This document shows positions 18,084 through 26,492 of a DNA stretch of 64,000 bases, piece by piece; position 1 is the stretch's first letter; each line of letters begins with the position of its first letter. The DNA is from Bin87 sp965204395 (GTDB taxonomy: Bacteria > Chloroflexota > Dehalococcoidia > Lucifugimonadales > UBA3495): the NCBI GenBank assembly GCA_965204395.1, contig OZ241987.1, positions 3,596,001 to 3,660,000 of the forward strand. Direction: 5' to 3'. Both the position numbers and the translations under genes were made by a program. The notes under the pieces were generated by a model. It was not told the origin of the DNA. It was given only the letters and a program-made list of their open reading frames with translations, and did not search any database.

Positions 18084-18908
18084 ATGATTATCGACACTCA
18101 CACCCACGTAGTTAGCACCGACAAGGTTGCACACCCACTCCACCCCGACGCGACGGGATGGTCGCTGGAGGTCAGCAACAACGTCGAGGACCTGATCGCG
18201 GAGATGGACGCGGCCGGGGTGGAATGCGCCACCCTGGTGCAGCCCAACGGCACCTACGGCCTGGACAACTCGTACCAGTGCGACAGCGCGCTGCAATATG
18301 CGCCGCGAACCGTCGCCGTGGGCATCTTGGACCCAGCCGCATCGGACGCCGCGGATAGGCTGTCCTACTGGACCAATGAGCGTGGGATGTGGGGCGTGCG
18401 CCTGCAAAGCCAGGCCGAACCCGACGATCCGCGATGCGATGCAATATGGGAACGCGCCGCGTCGCTGGGCGTCCCCATCTCCATCGGCGGCGGAGGCACG
18501 GCGGACCGAGTCAACCGCATGCGCAACATTGGAGCGCGCCATCCAAGCGTCTTGTTTGCGCCCGACCATTTCGCGGGGTGGAGCGGGTCCGACGACAAGG
18601 CCGGCATGACCGCCGCGCTGGAGGAACTGGCTACGCTGCCGAACGCGCACCTGCGCTATTCGAGCACCAGCCTTGGTCCGTACGCCGATCTGGATGACGA
18701 TGGCAAGGATATGTTCCGCCGCGTGATCGAGGCGTTCGGGCCGCGCCGCATGATGTGGGGTTCGAACTTCCCGTCGTCGCGGGTGGGTGGTTTTGAGGGC
18801 CAGGTGACGCTGGGCAAGACGGCGTTGCCGTGGCTGTCCGCTGAGGATCTGGACTGGATGATGGGCGGGGCCGCCGCCACCTTCTGGCCCATGCTGCAAG
18901 CGCCATAG
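18084..18908 (+). CDS. Amidohydrolase family 2 (TIM-barrel metal-dependent hydrolase)
   Basis: A 274-residue amidohydrolase of the ACMSD/gamma-resorcylate decarboxylase type. The start MIIDTHTHVV gives metal ligands His6 and His8. The C-terminal FGPRRMMWGSNFPSSR resembles the usual WGSDFP motif, with Asn replacing the Asp. HPSVLFAPDHFAGW holds another His. Family members hydrolyse lactones or decarboxylate aromatic acids. ATG follows CAGGAGTTGCGCTC. It is followed on the same strand, after about 100 bp, by an alpha/beta hydrolase. Confidence 0.8.
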   Translation: MIIDTHTHVVSTDKVAHPLHPDATGWSLEVSNNVEDLIAEMDAAGVECATLVQPNGTYGLDNSYQCDSALQYAPRTVAVGILDPAASDAADRLSYWTNERGMWGVRLQSQAEPDDPRCDAIWERAASLGVPISIGGGGTADRVNRMRNIGARHPSVLFAPDHFAGWSGSDDKAGMTAALEELATLPNAHLRYSSTSLGPYADLDDDGKDMFRRVIEAFGPRRMMWGSNFPSSRVGGFEGQVTLGKTALPWLSAEDLDWMMGGAAATFWPMLQAP

Positions 18909-19006
18909 GCCGCCGATCTTGCCTCATCACCAACCCTCTTGGTTTGATCCCCCACACAAGGGTTGCAGCAAAGGTAGCAACCCTCGTGCGTGACCTGGAG
19001 CGCACC

Positions 19007-20938
19007 ATGCCAGTCGTATCAGTGAACATCAAGAGCCGCGAACCGTACGCCAACGGCAAGTCGTTTGGAGACAGCGGCGCTTACGAGCGCATCGAAGGTG
19101 TGCTCACATATTCGGTTGATCCAAAAAACGCCGCCAACACCTCCGTCGTAGACCTGGAGTACGCGCCGGTCGATGGGGAGGGTCGCGTCCGGTTCGAATC
19201 CGATTTCACGTTGATCGCGCCGACTTCTGCGGGGCATGGCAACGGGCGGTTGATCGTTGAGGTCGTGAACCGCGGTCGTCGGCGCACCGTAGCATTCTTC
19301 AACCGCGCTCCAACACCTCCGATCACCTCAACGGATGTTCCCGCGGGCGACGGATTCCTGCTGAAACACGGCTACTCGGTCCTGTCCATCGGCTGGCAAT
19401 GGGACGTGTACCGCAGCGATGCGCTGCTGGGTCTGGACGCTCCCGAAATCTTCATCGACGGCGAACCGGTGACCGGTCAGGCGTGCGTTGAGATGCGGCC
19501 CAATGTCGTGGAGCAAACCAGATTGCTGGCCAATCGGGAGCATCGTCCATACCCCGTCTCCGAGCTTGACGATGCCGATGCGATGCTGATGGTAAGGGAT
19601 TGGGAGGACGGTCCGGACACGGTGATCCCCCGTTCCCAATGGAGTTTTCCTGACCCCGAACACATCACGCTCGATTCGGGATTCCAGCCCGGCAAGATCT
19701 ACTACGTGATTTACACAGCCTCAAAACCCGTGGTCGTCGGCTGTGGGATGCTGGCCATTCGGGATGCGGCGGCGTGGTTCCGCTCAGCCAACGACGTTTC
19801 ACCTGGATACCAAAAAATCTACGGGCATGGTGTGTCCCAGTGTGGGCGGTTATTGCGCCACATGGCGTACCTGGGGCTGAATGTCGATGAAGATGGCGGC
19901 CAAGTATTCGACGGGTTGCTCCCGCACGTCGCGGGTGGTCGCATGGGCGAGTTCAACCACCGGTTCGCCCAGCCGTCCTGCCAATCCAACCCCGGTTTCG
20001 GCCACCAATTCCCCTTTTCGGACAACAACCTTACGGACACTCTAACGGAGCAGACTGACGGCCTCCTGAACCGACTCCGTGAACTCAACGCCGTTCCCAA
20101 GATCATATACACGGACTCTGCCGCCGAATATTGGCGCGGCGATGCTTGCCTCACCCACATCGATACTGCGGGAAACGGTGACTTGGAACCCGCCGCCGAG
20201 ACTCGTCGCTACCTCTTTGCCGGCACCCAGCACTTGCCCGGCGCGCCGGACCTGATGGTCGGGCAGGGGCCGGACGGTTCCACTGGGCATCACCCGTACA
20301 ACGCGGTGGACTATATCCCGCTGTTGCGGGCCGCGCTGTTCAACCTGGATTGCTGGGTAACCGACGGCGTGGAACCGCCGGCCAGCCAGCACCCCCGCGT
20401 CGACGATGGCACCGCGGTCTCTCAGGTCGATTATCTGCGAAGGATGCCCACGATTCCCGGGCGCAATCGACCCTACGCAGATCGTCTGTGGCGAGTGCGG
20501 GAGGTTGATGTTGGGCCGGAAGCTGCACGCGGGATCGCGGCGTATCCGGTGTGCGAAGGACGCGAATATCCGCATCTGGTATCCGCTTCGGATGCTGACG
20601 GCAACGACCTGGCCGGCATCCGGCTCCCCGACCTGACCGTGCCCGTGGGCACGCACACTGGATGGAACTTGCGCCACCCGGACACCGGAGCCCCCGAGCA
20701 ACTGATGTCCATGCAAGGCTCATCCCATTGGTTCCCTGCCACCGGCGACCAGCGCGACGAAGTTGGCGACCCTCGTTCGTCAATAGAGGAACGTTACACG
20801 AACCGTGAGACCTACGGCGCACTGGTAAAGTCCGCCGCCACCAAATTGGCTGCCGACGGGTATCTGTTGTCCGAGGACATCGACCTGGTGGTCCAGTCCT
20901 GCCTGGAGCGATACGACTGTGCCGTCGCCCAGCAGTGA
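19007..20938 (+). CDS. Alpha/beta hydrolase-domain protein (Abhydrolase_10-like)
   Basis: A 643-residue protein of the large alpha/beta-hydrolase-domain family of unknown substrate. It opens with VNIKSREPYANGKSFGDSGAYERIEGVLTYSVDP, characteristic of that family. GHGVSQCGRLLRHMAYLGLN near residue 285 fits the nucleophile elbow, with the Ser in VSQ. ATG 19007 is chosen because GGAG lies 6 nt upstream; the frame extends to a TTG at 18944 without support. No signal peptide is apparent. Its last seven codons fall in an exact 117-bp tandem duplication (20918-21151). Confidence 0.75.
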   Translation: MPVVSVNIKSREPYANGKSFGDSGAYERIEGVLTYSVDPKNAANTSVVDLEYAPVDGEGRVRFESDFTLIAPTSAGHGNGRLIVEVVNRGRRRTVAFFNRAPTPPITSTDVPAGDGFLLKHGYSVLSIGWQWDVYRSDALLGLDAPEIFIDGEPVTGQACVEMRPNVVEQTRLLANREHRPYPVSELDDADAMLMVRDWEDGPDTVIPRSQWSFPDPEHITLDSGFQPGKIYYVIYTASKPVVVGCGMLAIRDAAAWFRSANDVSPGYQKIYGHGVSQCGRLLRHMAYLGLNVDEDGGQVFDGLLPHVAGGRMGEFNHRFAQPSCQSNPGFGHQFPFSDNNLTDTLTEQTDGLLNRLRELNAVPKIIYTDSAAEYWRGDACLTHIDTAGNGDLEPAAETRRYLFAGTQHLPGAPDLMVGQGPDGSTGHHPYNAVDYIPLLRAALFNLDCWVTDGVEPPASQHPRVDDGTAVSQVDYLRRMPTIPGRNRPYADRLWRVREVDVGPEAARGIAAYPVCEGREYPHLVSASDADGNDLAGIRLPDLTVPVGTHTGWNLRHPDTGAPEQLMSMQGSSHWFPATGDQRDEVGDPRSSIEERYTNRETYGALVKSAATKLAADGYLLSEDIDLVVQSCLERYDCAVAQQ

Positions 20939-21151
20939 CGGCTCGGACACTGAGGTTGAAAAAATAGGGGCGGGTTCGCGGCCCACCCTATCCGTTTCAG
21001 ATGTTTGGTCTCGCCCGGTGCCGGTTTAGACCTGTGTGCCGTCGCCCAGCAGTGACGGCTCGGACACTGAGGTTGAAAAAATAGGGGCGGGTTCGCGGCC
21101 CACCCTATCCGTTTCAGATGTTTGGTCTCGCCCGGTGCCGGTTTAGACCTG
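20918..21151. repeat. Exact 117-bp tandem duplication across two gene ends
   Basis: Positions 20918-21034 are repeated base for base at 21035-21151. Each copy contains the last six codons and stop of the alpha/beta hydrolase, the intergenic hairpin (20965-20990 and 21082-21107) and, on the minus strand, the last two codons and stop of the ABC permease. Copy 1 ends the hydrolase; copy 2 ends the permease. The perfect identity points to a very recent duplication or an assembly artefact. Confidence 0.9.
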
Positions 21152-22273
21152 GCGCTGCTTGGGGTCCAGCCTGTCGCGCAGCCAGTCGCCGAGCAGGTTC
21201 ATAGACAACACGGTCAACATGATCGCCAAGCCGGGGAACAACGAGACCCACCAACCGCTCTCGGATGTAACCAATTCGCGGCCGTCGGCGACCATCAGCC
21301 CCCACGCCGGAGTTGGGCGTGGGATACCGGCGCCCAGGAAGCTGAGGGTACTTTCCAGGATGATGACGAACCCGACTTGCAGCGTCGCGAGCACCACCAG
21401 GCTGTTGAACACGTTGGGAAAGATGTGGCGCGCCATGATGCGGGGGTGCGACGATCCGGCAACGCGGGATCGTGCGACGAAATCCTGGACCCGCACCGAG
21501 AGGGTCTCACCTCGAGCCATCCGGGCGTAGTGCGCCCAGAGCAGTAACACCAGCACTACTATGATAGTCGCGAAACTCGCTCCCAGGGCGGTTACCAGCA
21601 CTAGGGCCAGCAGGATGATCGGAATGGACAACGAGACGTCCACGGCGCGCATCACGATGATGTCCAGCCACTTTCCGAAGTAGCCGGCGCCCACCCCCAG
21701 GGCCGTGCCGATCACGCCGCCGCACAGGATAGACAGCGCTGCCACGACCACGGATATTCTCGACCCGTAGATAATCCGGCTCAGGATATCGCGGCCTACC
21801 TTGTCGGTACCCAACGGATACTCCCAAGTGCCACCGGGCTTGGATATCACGGCGACCCTGGTTCCCGGGACGGCTTCGGTGGCTCCGTCGAGCAACACTG
21901 CGCCGCCGTTCCTTACCATCCGGGCGGCGTTAGTCGCCATCACCTCGGTGCCAATTTTCGAAGGGTCCATCTGGGCGACTACATTTTTGACTTCGGACTC
22001 GCCCTCAATCCATGCAGGCGGCAGCAGGCGAACCCTGAGGTCCCCGTCCAGCGGGTCGTAAGGCGCGATGACCTCGGCGAATATCGCCGGTACGACCAGC
22101 ATGATCATCACCACGGCGATTGGGATCAATGGGTATCGCCGCGCTTCGCCGAAGAACCGCCGCACCCAGGGCGGTCGAGGGGTCGCTGGGACGTTCAGCT
22201 CCCCGGGCGTTGGGCTGCCGGTACCTGCTGGACTGGTAATCGCCAAAGTCCTGCTCTCGCCGTGGTTACGCAA
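21143..22273 (-). CDS. Peptide/nickel-type ABC transporter permease (DppC-like)
   Basis: A 376-residue inner-membrane permease of the DppC/OppC family. TM1 is IPIAVVMIMLVVPAIFAEVIAPYDPLDGDLRVRL. The core starts at YPLGTDKVGRDILSRIIYGSRISVVVAAL and has the EAA-loop region ARGETLSVRVQDFVARSRVAG. An extra segment of about 60 residues (ESEVKNVVAQMDPSKIG, then GGTWE) sits between TM1 and the core. That is longer than in classic DppC and probably lies outside the membrane. The solute-binding lipoprotein gene is upstream on the same strand; the DppB-like permease is divergent at 25490. No ATPase gene is in the window. Confidence 0.85.
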   Translation of the reverse strand: MRNHGESRTLAITSPAGTGSPTPGELNVPATPRPPWVRRFFGEARRYPLIPIAVVMIMLVVPAIFAEVIAPYDPLDGDLRVRLLPPAWIEGESEVKNVVAQMDPSKIGTEVMATNAARMVRNGGAVLLDGATEAVPGTRVAVISKPGGTWEYPLGTDKVGRDILSRIIYGSRISVVVAALSILCGGVIGTALGVGAGYFGKWLDIIVMRAVDVSLSIPIILLALVLVTALGASFATIIVVLVLLLWAHYARMARGETLSVRVQDFVARSRVAGSSHPRIMARHIFPNVFNSLVVLATLQVGFVIILESTLSFLGAGIPRPTPAWGLMVADGRELVTSESGWWVSLFPGLAIMLTVLSMNLLGDWLRDRLDPKQRQV

Positions 22274-22281
22274 ATGGTGAG

Positions 22282-22311
22282 CGCAGGGGCGAATGTGGAC
22301 TCGCCCCTGCG
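22282..22311. terminator. Perfect 11-bp hairpin between lipoprotein and permease genes
   Basis: CGCAGGGGCGA at 22282-22292 pairs exactly with TCGCCCCTGCG at 22301-22311 around an 8-nt loop. It lies just after the solute-binding protein gene on the minus strand. It may attenuate transcription into the permease or stabilise the upstream mRNA. No T-run follows. Confidence 0.5.
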
Positions 22312-22356
22312 TCGTATGTCGGCAGCCGGATCAATGGGATCCCCGGAAGGCAATCG

Positions 22357-24255
22357 TCAGAAGCATGGTTCCGCCGTGCGACATGCCCGTATCAAGTCGA
22401 AGTGGCCGTAGTTAGCTCCGTCCGACCCGGGGAATTCCCACGTGTCGATAATCTCGGGGTTGGCTACGAACTCGATGAATATGTAGAACAACGGCAGGTA
22501 GCCGTAGTCCTCGTAAATGATGTCTCCCATCGCGTTCTGGATTCGAGCGCGTTCGTCCACCGGTACCGTCTGGCCCAATTCCTTGAATAGCACGTCCAAT
22601 TCTTCCGTTTCGTAGAAATGGATAGCTCCGCTGGAACGGTTGAAGATGCTCAACTGCGCGTACACCGTTTTGTACGACGGGGACCCTACCCAAAACCCGA
22701 CCGATTCCGGCTCTTTTTTGGTCCAGGACGAGTAGTAGTTGCCGAATTCCCACTCCTCGTAACTTACGTCTATGCCCACGTCATCGAACATCACGCCAAT
22801 GGCCTGCATCAGGTCGGCCGATTCGGGGAACCCGAAAATGTTCATGACCTTCAAACTGATTTCAGCCGGATTATCCGGTCCGTAGCCTGCCTCGGCCAGC
22901 AACTCACGTGCCCTATCCGGGTCGTATCCGTAGTCCGCTTCAAACTGTTCAAGCCACGCGTCATCCCAACCGGGGAGGTTCGGGTAAAAACCGCCCACCG
23001 GGCTGTAGGTGACGCGTCCGCTGAACAGCGTGTCAATGAGGAGGTCCTTGTCCACAGCGCGGTTCAGGGCTTCGCGGACGCGTTTGTCTGTGGGTGGGAA
23101 ATCGGGGTACATCCACGGTTCCTCCCACGTGCTCCACTCTCCGGGGCCTGGCGTCTCCGGGTAGAGGCCCTGGAAAATACCCCAAAGCTGGTTTCCCGGG
23201 AAATTGCTCTGAATGACCTTCATGCCGTGGTTGGCCACTGCGGCGTCGGCCAACTCTCGGGTCAATTCGGTCAGGTGGATGTCGCCAGACAGCAATCCGG
23301 CGTTCCTGGTCGCGGGTTCGGAGATCCAGCGGAGGTTGACCATGGGCCAGTCAACTTCGGCCGGGTTGCCGCCCTGCCCGTTCAACCGCCAGTGTTCCGG
23401 CAATTTTTCGAAATCGACGTCGACCCCCAGTTCGCGGTCAACGTAGCGATACGGGCCGGTCCCGATCATATCGTTGGTATAACCTTCCAAACCTTCCGCA
23501 TCCCAGTACGCTTTGCTCATCATCAACCCGCCGCCGCTGGGAGCGATGTAGAACAGGAAATCAGGGTTGGGTCCCTTCAGTTGGATCACCACTTCGTGAT
23601 CGCTGACGATTTGCGTCGCGTTGAGGTCAATGCTTCGCCAGTCATTGGCATAGCCCAGCAAGGAGTCTTCCCGGGTTAGCATCCTGGCGCTGTGAGGCAC
23701 GTCCTGCGCCGTGAACTCTCCCCAACCGTCGTGGAATTCCACGCCCTCCACCAATTGGAAGGTCCAGCGCGTTCCATCTTCAGATAACTCCCAGCTCTTG
23801 GCCAACTGCGGTACCCAGATGTTCTGCTCGGCGTCAATGTCGACGAGCACTTCCATCACCAGGTCCATTTGCTGGTGGTGGTCCACGGTGCCTCCCCATG
23901 GGAGGTTCGTTTCGCCAGCCGATGGGTCAACGGCTATCACCAAGGTGTCGACCTTGATATCGCCTTGCTGCTCCGTCATGGCCAAAGGAGTGGCGGTCGG
24001 TACTGCGGTGGAGCCCGCGGCCGCCCGGAAAGCAGGTGCAGTGGGCGATGGTTCGGGAGCTGCCGGAGCCTGTGTGGCGGCCGCCTGTGGCGCGGGAGCC
24101 GACGTCGCCGCCACGGCGGGGGCTTGAGTGGCCGCTGCAGCCGGCGCCCCGGCCGGAGCCGTTTCGGGTTCGCTGCCGCAGGCGACTGCCACAAACAACA
24201 GCAAAATCACCGGAATCGCGAACAAAAGGCGATTAATGCTTATCGCGTCCATCAT
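22357..24255 (-). CDS. ABC transporter solute-binding lipoprotein (SBP family 5)
   Basis: A 632-residue extracytoplasmic binding protein of the DppA/OppA family. The signal sequence ends in a lipobox, FVAVAC, with Cys26 as the lipidation site. An Ala/Pro-rich linker of about 60 residues follows. The SBP_bac_5 domain runs from about 100 to the end, including VPQLAKSWELSEDGTRWTFQLVEGVEFHDG. The start is placed at ATG 24255 because GGAGGGACAACAGCA precedes it; the frame extends to 24309. It should deliver peptides or other oligomers to the DppB/DppC-like permeases encoded on either side. Confidence 0.88.
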   Translation of the reverse strand: MMDAISINRLLFAIPVILLLFVAVACGSEPETAPAGAPAAAATQAPAVAATSAPAPQAAATQAPAAPEPSPTAPAFRAAAGSTAVPTATPLAMTEQQGDIKVDTLVIAVDPSAGETNLPWGGTVDHHQQMDLVMEVLVDIDAEQNIWVPQLAKSWELSEDGTRWTFQLVEGVEFHDGWGEFTAQDVPHSARMLTREDSLLGYANDWRSIDLNATQIVSDHEVVIQLKGPNPDFLFYIAPSGGGLMMSKAYWDAEGLEGYTNDMIGTGPYRYVDRELGVDVDFEKLPEHWRLNGQGGNPAEVDWPMVNLRWISEPATRNAGLLSGDIHLTELTRELADAAVANHGMKVIQSNFPGNQLWGIFQGLYPETPGPGEWSTWEEPWMYPDFPPTDKRVREALNRAVDKDLLIDTLFSGRVTYSPVGGFYPNLPGWDDAWLEQFEADYGYDPDRARELLAEAGYGPDNPAEISLKVMNIFGFPESADLMQAIGVMFDDVGIDVSYEEWEFGNYYSSWTKKEPESVGFWVGSPSYKTVYAQLSIFNRSSGAIHFYETEELDVLFKELGQTVPVDERARIQNAMGDIIYEDYGYLPLFYIFIEFVANPEIIDTWEFPGSDGANYGHFDLIRACRTAEPCF

Positions 24256-24328
24256 TGCTGTTGTCCCTCCTGGAGGCAAATATGCGGCCAATATGTGGCG
24301 GCCAGTCATTTCGAAACACAGTGGCGTA

Positions 24329-24358
24329 AATTTACTGGATTGGATTAAACACAGTCAA
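24329..24358 (-). promoter_or_regulatory. Promoter candidate for the binding-lipoprotein gene
   Basis: On the minus strand TTGACT (24358-24353) and TAAATT (24334-24329) are 18 nt apart. Transcription would start near 24322, some 66 nt before the ATG at 24255. Confidence 0.42.
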
Positions 24359-24642
24359 TCATCTGAATCAGCCGTCGTAATGCGAAATATACGTAAAAGA
24401 ATGGCTATCTGTGCACGTTAATCGTATTGAGGCACGGGCCAAGTAAGATCTGCTGTCACAAATTTCCGAAAAGCGGTGTCGGGGCCGTGTTCTCCGTAGT
24501 CGGGACATCTATACCAAGTGGATCGCCCGCCGGGGTTCGGCACACGTTAGCGCGGTTGGTTTCCGGGTTTGAATTGGGAACGGCGGGTGTCCATAACGCC
24601 AGGGCATTTCAATTATCGGTCTACACCGGGTTGAGGGCGTGG
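24359..24642. other. Intergenic, no gene seen
   Basis: This lies between the lipoprotein promoter and the end of the unknown 111-residue gene. The long plus-strand frame running through here to about 25100 is a shadow of that gene. I see no ribosome site, hairpin or repeat that I can support. Confidence 0.4.
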
Positions 24643-24978
24643 CTAGCGCGCGGGGGCGGGGGGAAGGTCCCAGCGGAGGAATTTGTGGTAGCGGTCGCCG
24701 TCAATCCAGGGAAGCAGGTTGATTACGATGTCTTCAGGGTGAGGGACGTCTCCCTGGCGTCGGGCATCGTCCAGGCAGCGGCGGAGGTTACCGAAGGTCG
24801 GGAGACGGCAGCCGGCTTTGACGAAGCGCTCGATTACTTCGGCGGGTTCGGGGGGTTGATCTGGATCCCACTGGTTGGCGACGGCTTCGGCGATGCGTCG
24901 GAGCTTGATGATGGTGAGTTCGAGGGCGAACCTGCGCTTGAGGACGTTGATGCGGCGGCGGATTTGGGAGATTGTCAT
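24643..24978 (-). CDS. Unknown 111-residue Arg-rich protein
   Basis: I cannot assign a family. The start MTISQIRRRINVLKRRFALELTIIKLRRIAEAVANQW looks like two long basic amphipathic helices. It is followed by PEPAEVIERFVKAGCRLPTFGNLRRCLDDARRQG and ends in a Pro/Trp-rich tail (LLPWIDGD, FLRWDLPPAPAR). The composition is compact, helical and possibly nucleic-acid binding. It sits between two halves of a peptide-transporter locus and right next to a G-rich repeat (25069-25345) with a second copy at 52959-53225. It may be part of an insertion. Confidence 0.6.
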   Translation of the reverse strand: MTISQIRRRINVLKRRFALELTIIKLRRIAEAVANQWDPDQPPEPAEVIERFVKAGCRLPTFGNLRRCLDDARRQGDVPHPEDIVINLLPWIDGDRYHKFLRWDLPPAPAR

Positions 24979-25068
24979 GGGATTGCCTCGGACGGGAGAG
25001 CATTTACATGGATAAAGGGGATAAACGGGATGGAAAGGATTGAGTGTGAGGTCGGGATAGTGGCTATT
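24979..25068. other. A-rich leader upstream of the 111-residue gene
   Basis: The plus strand reads as short tandem-like units (GGATAAAGGGGATAAACGGG, about 25012-25031), which on the minus strand form a pyrimidine-rich leader about 40 bases before the small gene. I see no clear promoter. It may be one end of the repeat-bearing insertion. Confidence 0.3.
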
Positions 25069-25345
25069 TTGGCGAAATCCCGCTCATTTCTGTTCATTTG
25101 AGCAGGGCGTTGGGGTGGGTTGTGGGGGTAAATGGTGGCGGTTTGGGCGGGTTTGGGGCGATATTGGTGGTTTTGGCGGGCGTTTGAGAGGGTTTGGAGT
25201 AGCGGTGTTGGGGAGTTCGGTGTCTGGATGTGGGGATTGGGATGGCTCGCGGGATGGCGGCGGGACAGATTTGAGGCGCCAGTTAACTATGGTAAAGACG
25301 GGTGAAGGATGGAGGGAAGGGGGAAGTGTCAGAAGGGGGAAGTGT
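25069..25345 (+). repeat. G-rich dispersed repeat, copy A
   Basis: The repeat begins GCGAAATCCCGCTCATTTC and continues as a G/T-rich, C-poor strand (GGCGGTTTGGGCGGGTTTGG). It ends near GGGGGAAGTGTC. A diverged copy lies in opposite orientation at 52959-53225, with the same order of blocks: CCCGCTCATTTC, GGCGGTTTGGG, GGTATTGGCGG or GATATTGGTGG, GCGGTGTTGGG, ATGGTA..GACGGG, GGGGGAAGTGTC. The strand bias suggests structured or G-quadruplex-forming sequence rather than a coding region. Confidence 0.7.
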
Positions 25346-25424
25346 CATTGGTAGTGGGAAAGGGCAGAGAGGGGATTTCCTGGAGAATCGAACGGCGCGC
25401 GTCCATAACGCCGGGTGGCGAGAC

Positions 25425-25452
25425 TTGACACCGGTATGGCCGGGGATATGAT
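25425..25452 (+). promoter_or_regulatory. Strong promoter for the DppB-like permease
   Basis: TTGACA at 25425-25430 and TATGAT at 25447-25452 are 16 nt apart. Transcription would begin near 25459, about 30 nt before ATG 25490. It gives this permease its own promoter, apart from the divergent lipoprotein and DppC-like genes. Confidence 0.6.
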
Positions 25453-25489
25453 GGTGCATCACACCTGACGAGCAAGTCGGAGTGACGCA

Positions 25490-26407
25490 ATGCAGCGGTA
25501 CATCTTCGTCAGAGTTCTGCAAACCGTAGTCGCCCTTTGGGCCGTTACCATCATCGTGTTCGCGTTGGCGCGTATCACGGGGAACCCGCTGGACACCCTA
25601 CTGTCATTCGAGGCGACGGCGGACGATCGCGCCCTGGTCGCCAAAGCGTGGGGACTGGATCGACCGCTATACGTTCAGTATTTCACATTTGTCGGTAATG
25701 CTCTGCGCGGACAGTTTGGTGAATCGTTCAAGTGGCGCATGTCTGCCGGCGAATTGGTGGTTGACCGTCTGCCTGCCACGTTGTCGCTGGCAGGGCTATC
25801 CATCGCGATCGCGACTCTCGTCGCTGTTCCCGTTGGGGTGATAACCGCGGTGAAACGGGATTCGTTCTTCGACTATGGCGGCAAGGCCCTGGCCTTAATC
25901 GGGCAGGCCGCCCCGCCGTTCTGGGTAGGGTTGGTGCTGATCTGGATATTTGGGGTCGCTTTCGACCTGGTACCTACGTCGGGGCGCTCTGGCGCAAGCT
26001 CGTACATATTGCCCGCTGTCTCATTGGGGTTGTTCTGGGTGGCTGCATTGATGCGCCTCATACGATCATCGATGCTGGACGCGCTGGACAGCGAATACGT
26101 GAAACTGGCTCGGGTCAAGGGCTTGCCTGAATGGAAGGTGATTTGGAAACACACTCTCCGCAACGCTGCCATCGCGCCCATCACCTATTTCGGGATCATT
26201 CTTGGTTCGTTGCTGGTGGGTTCGGTTTCCATTGAAACGGTGTTTGCCTGGCCCGGCGTGGGCTTTCTCGCGTTCCAGTCGGTGCTGGCGCGAGACTTCC
26301 CCGTGATTCAGACCGTGGTCCTGTTCTTCAGCATCATCTACATTGTCACCAATCTCATCATCGACATTCTGTACGCCTACCTGGACCCGCGCATCCGATA
26401 TAACTGA
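25490..26407 (+). CDS. Peptide/nickel-type ABC transporter permease (DppB-like)
   Basis: A 305-residue permease of the DppB/OppB family. It starts MQRYIFVRVLQTVVALWAVTIIVFALARITGNP, the typical first helix followed by the GNP motif. DRPLYVQYFTFVGNALRGQFGES precedes the six-helix core, which has EYVKLARVKGLPEWKVIWKHTLRNA as the EAA loop that docks the ATPase. It probably pairs with the DppC-like permease at 21143-22273. The dapB gene starts 85 bp downstream on the same strand but is functionally unrelated. Confidence 0.9.
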   Translation: MQRYIFVRVLQTVVALWAVTIIVFALARITGNPLDTLLSFEATADDRALVAKAWGLDRPLYVQYFTFVGNALRGQFGESFKWRMSAGELVVDRLPATLSLAGLSIAIATLVAVPVGVITAVKRDSFFDYGGKALALIGQAAPPFWVGLVLIWIFGVAFDLVPTSGRSGASSYILPAVSLGLFWVAALMRLIRSSMLDALDSEYVKLARVKGLPEWKVIWKHTLRNAAIAPITYFGIILGSLLVGSVSIETVFAWPGVGFLAFQSVLARDFPVIQTVVLFFSIIYIVTNLIIDILYAYLDPRIRYN

Positions 26408-26492
26408 CAGCCGGCCGTGTCCCGACAACGCGTTTCGCACGAGTCCACACTGCGCCGAAAGAACGAGGAACCGATCATAGGAGTTCTGGACC

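Noticed and set aside
19190..19210. GGTTCGAATCC, a tRNA T-loop-like string
   Set aside because: Lies inside the alpha/beta-hydrolase coding sequence and has no matching acceptor or anticodon arms.
24427..25101. 224-codon plus-strand frame opposite the 111-residue gene
   Set aside because: Lower-quality composition and no ribosome site; the minus-strand frame has a natural start and a more protein-like pattern.
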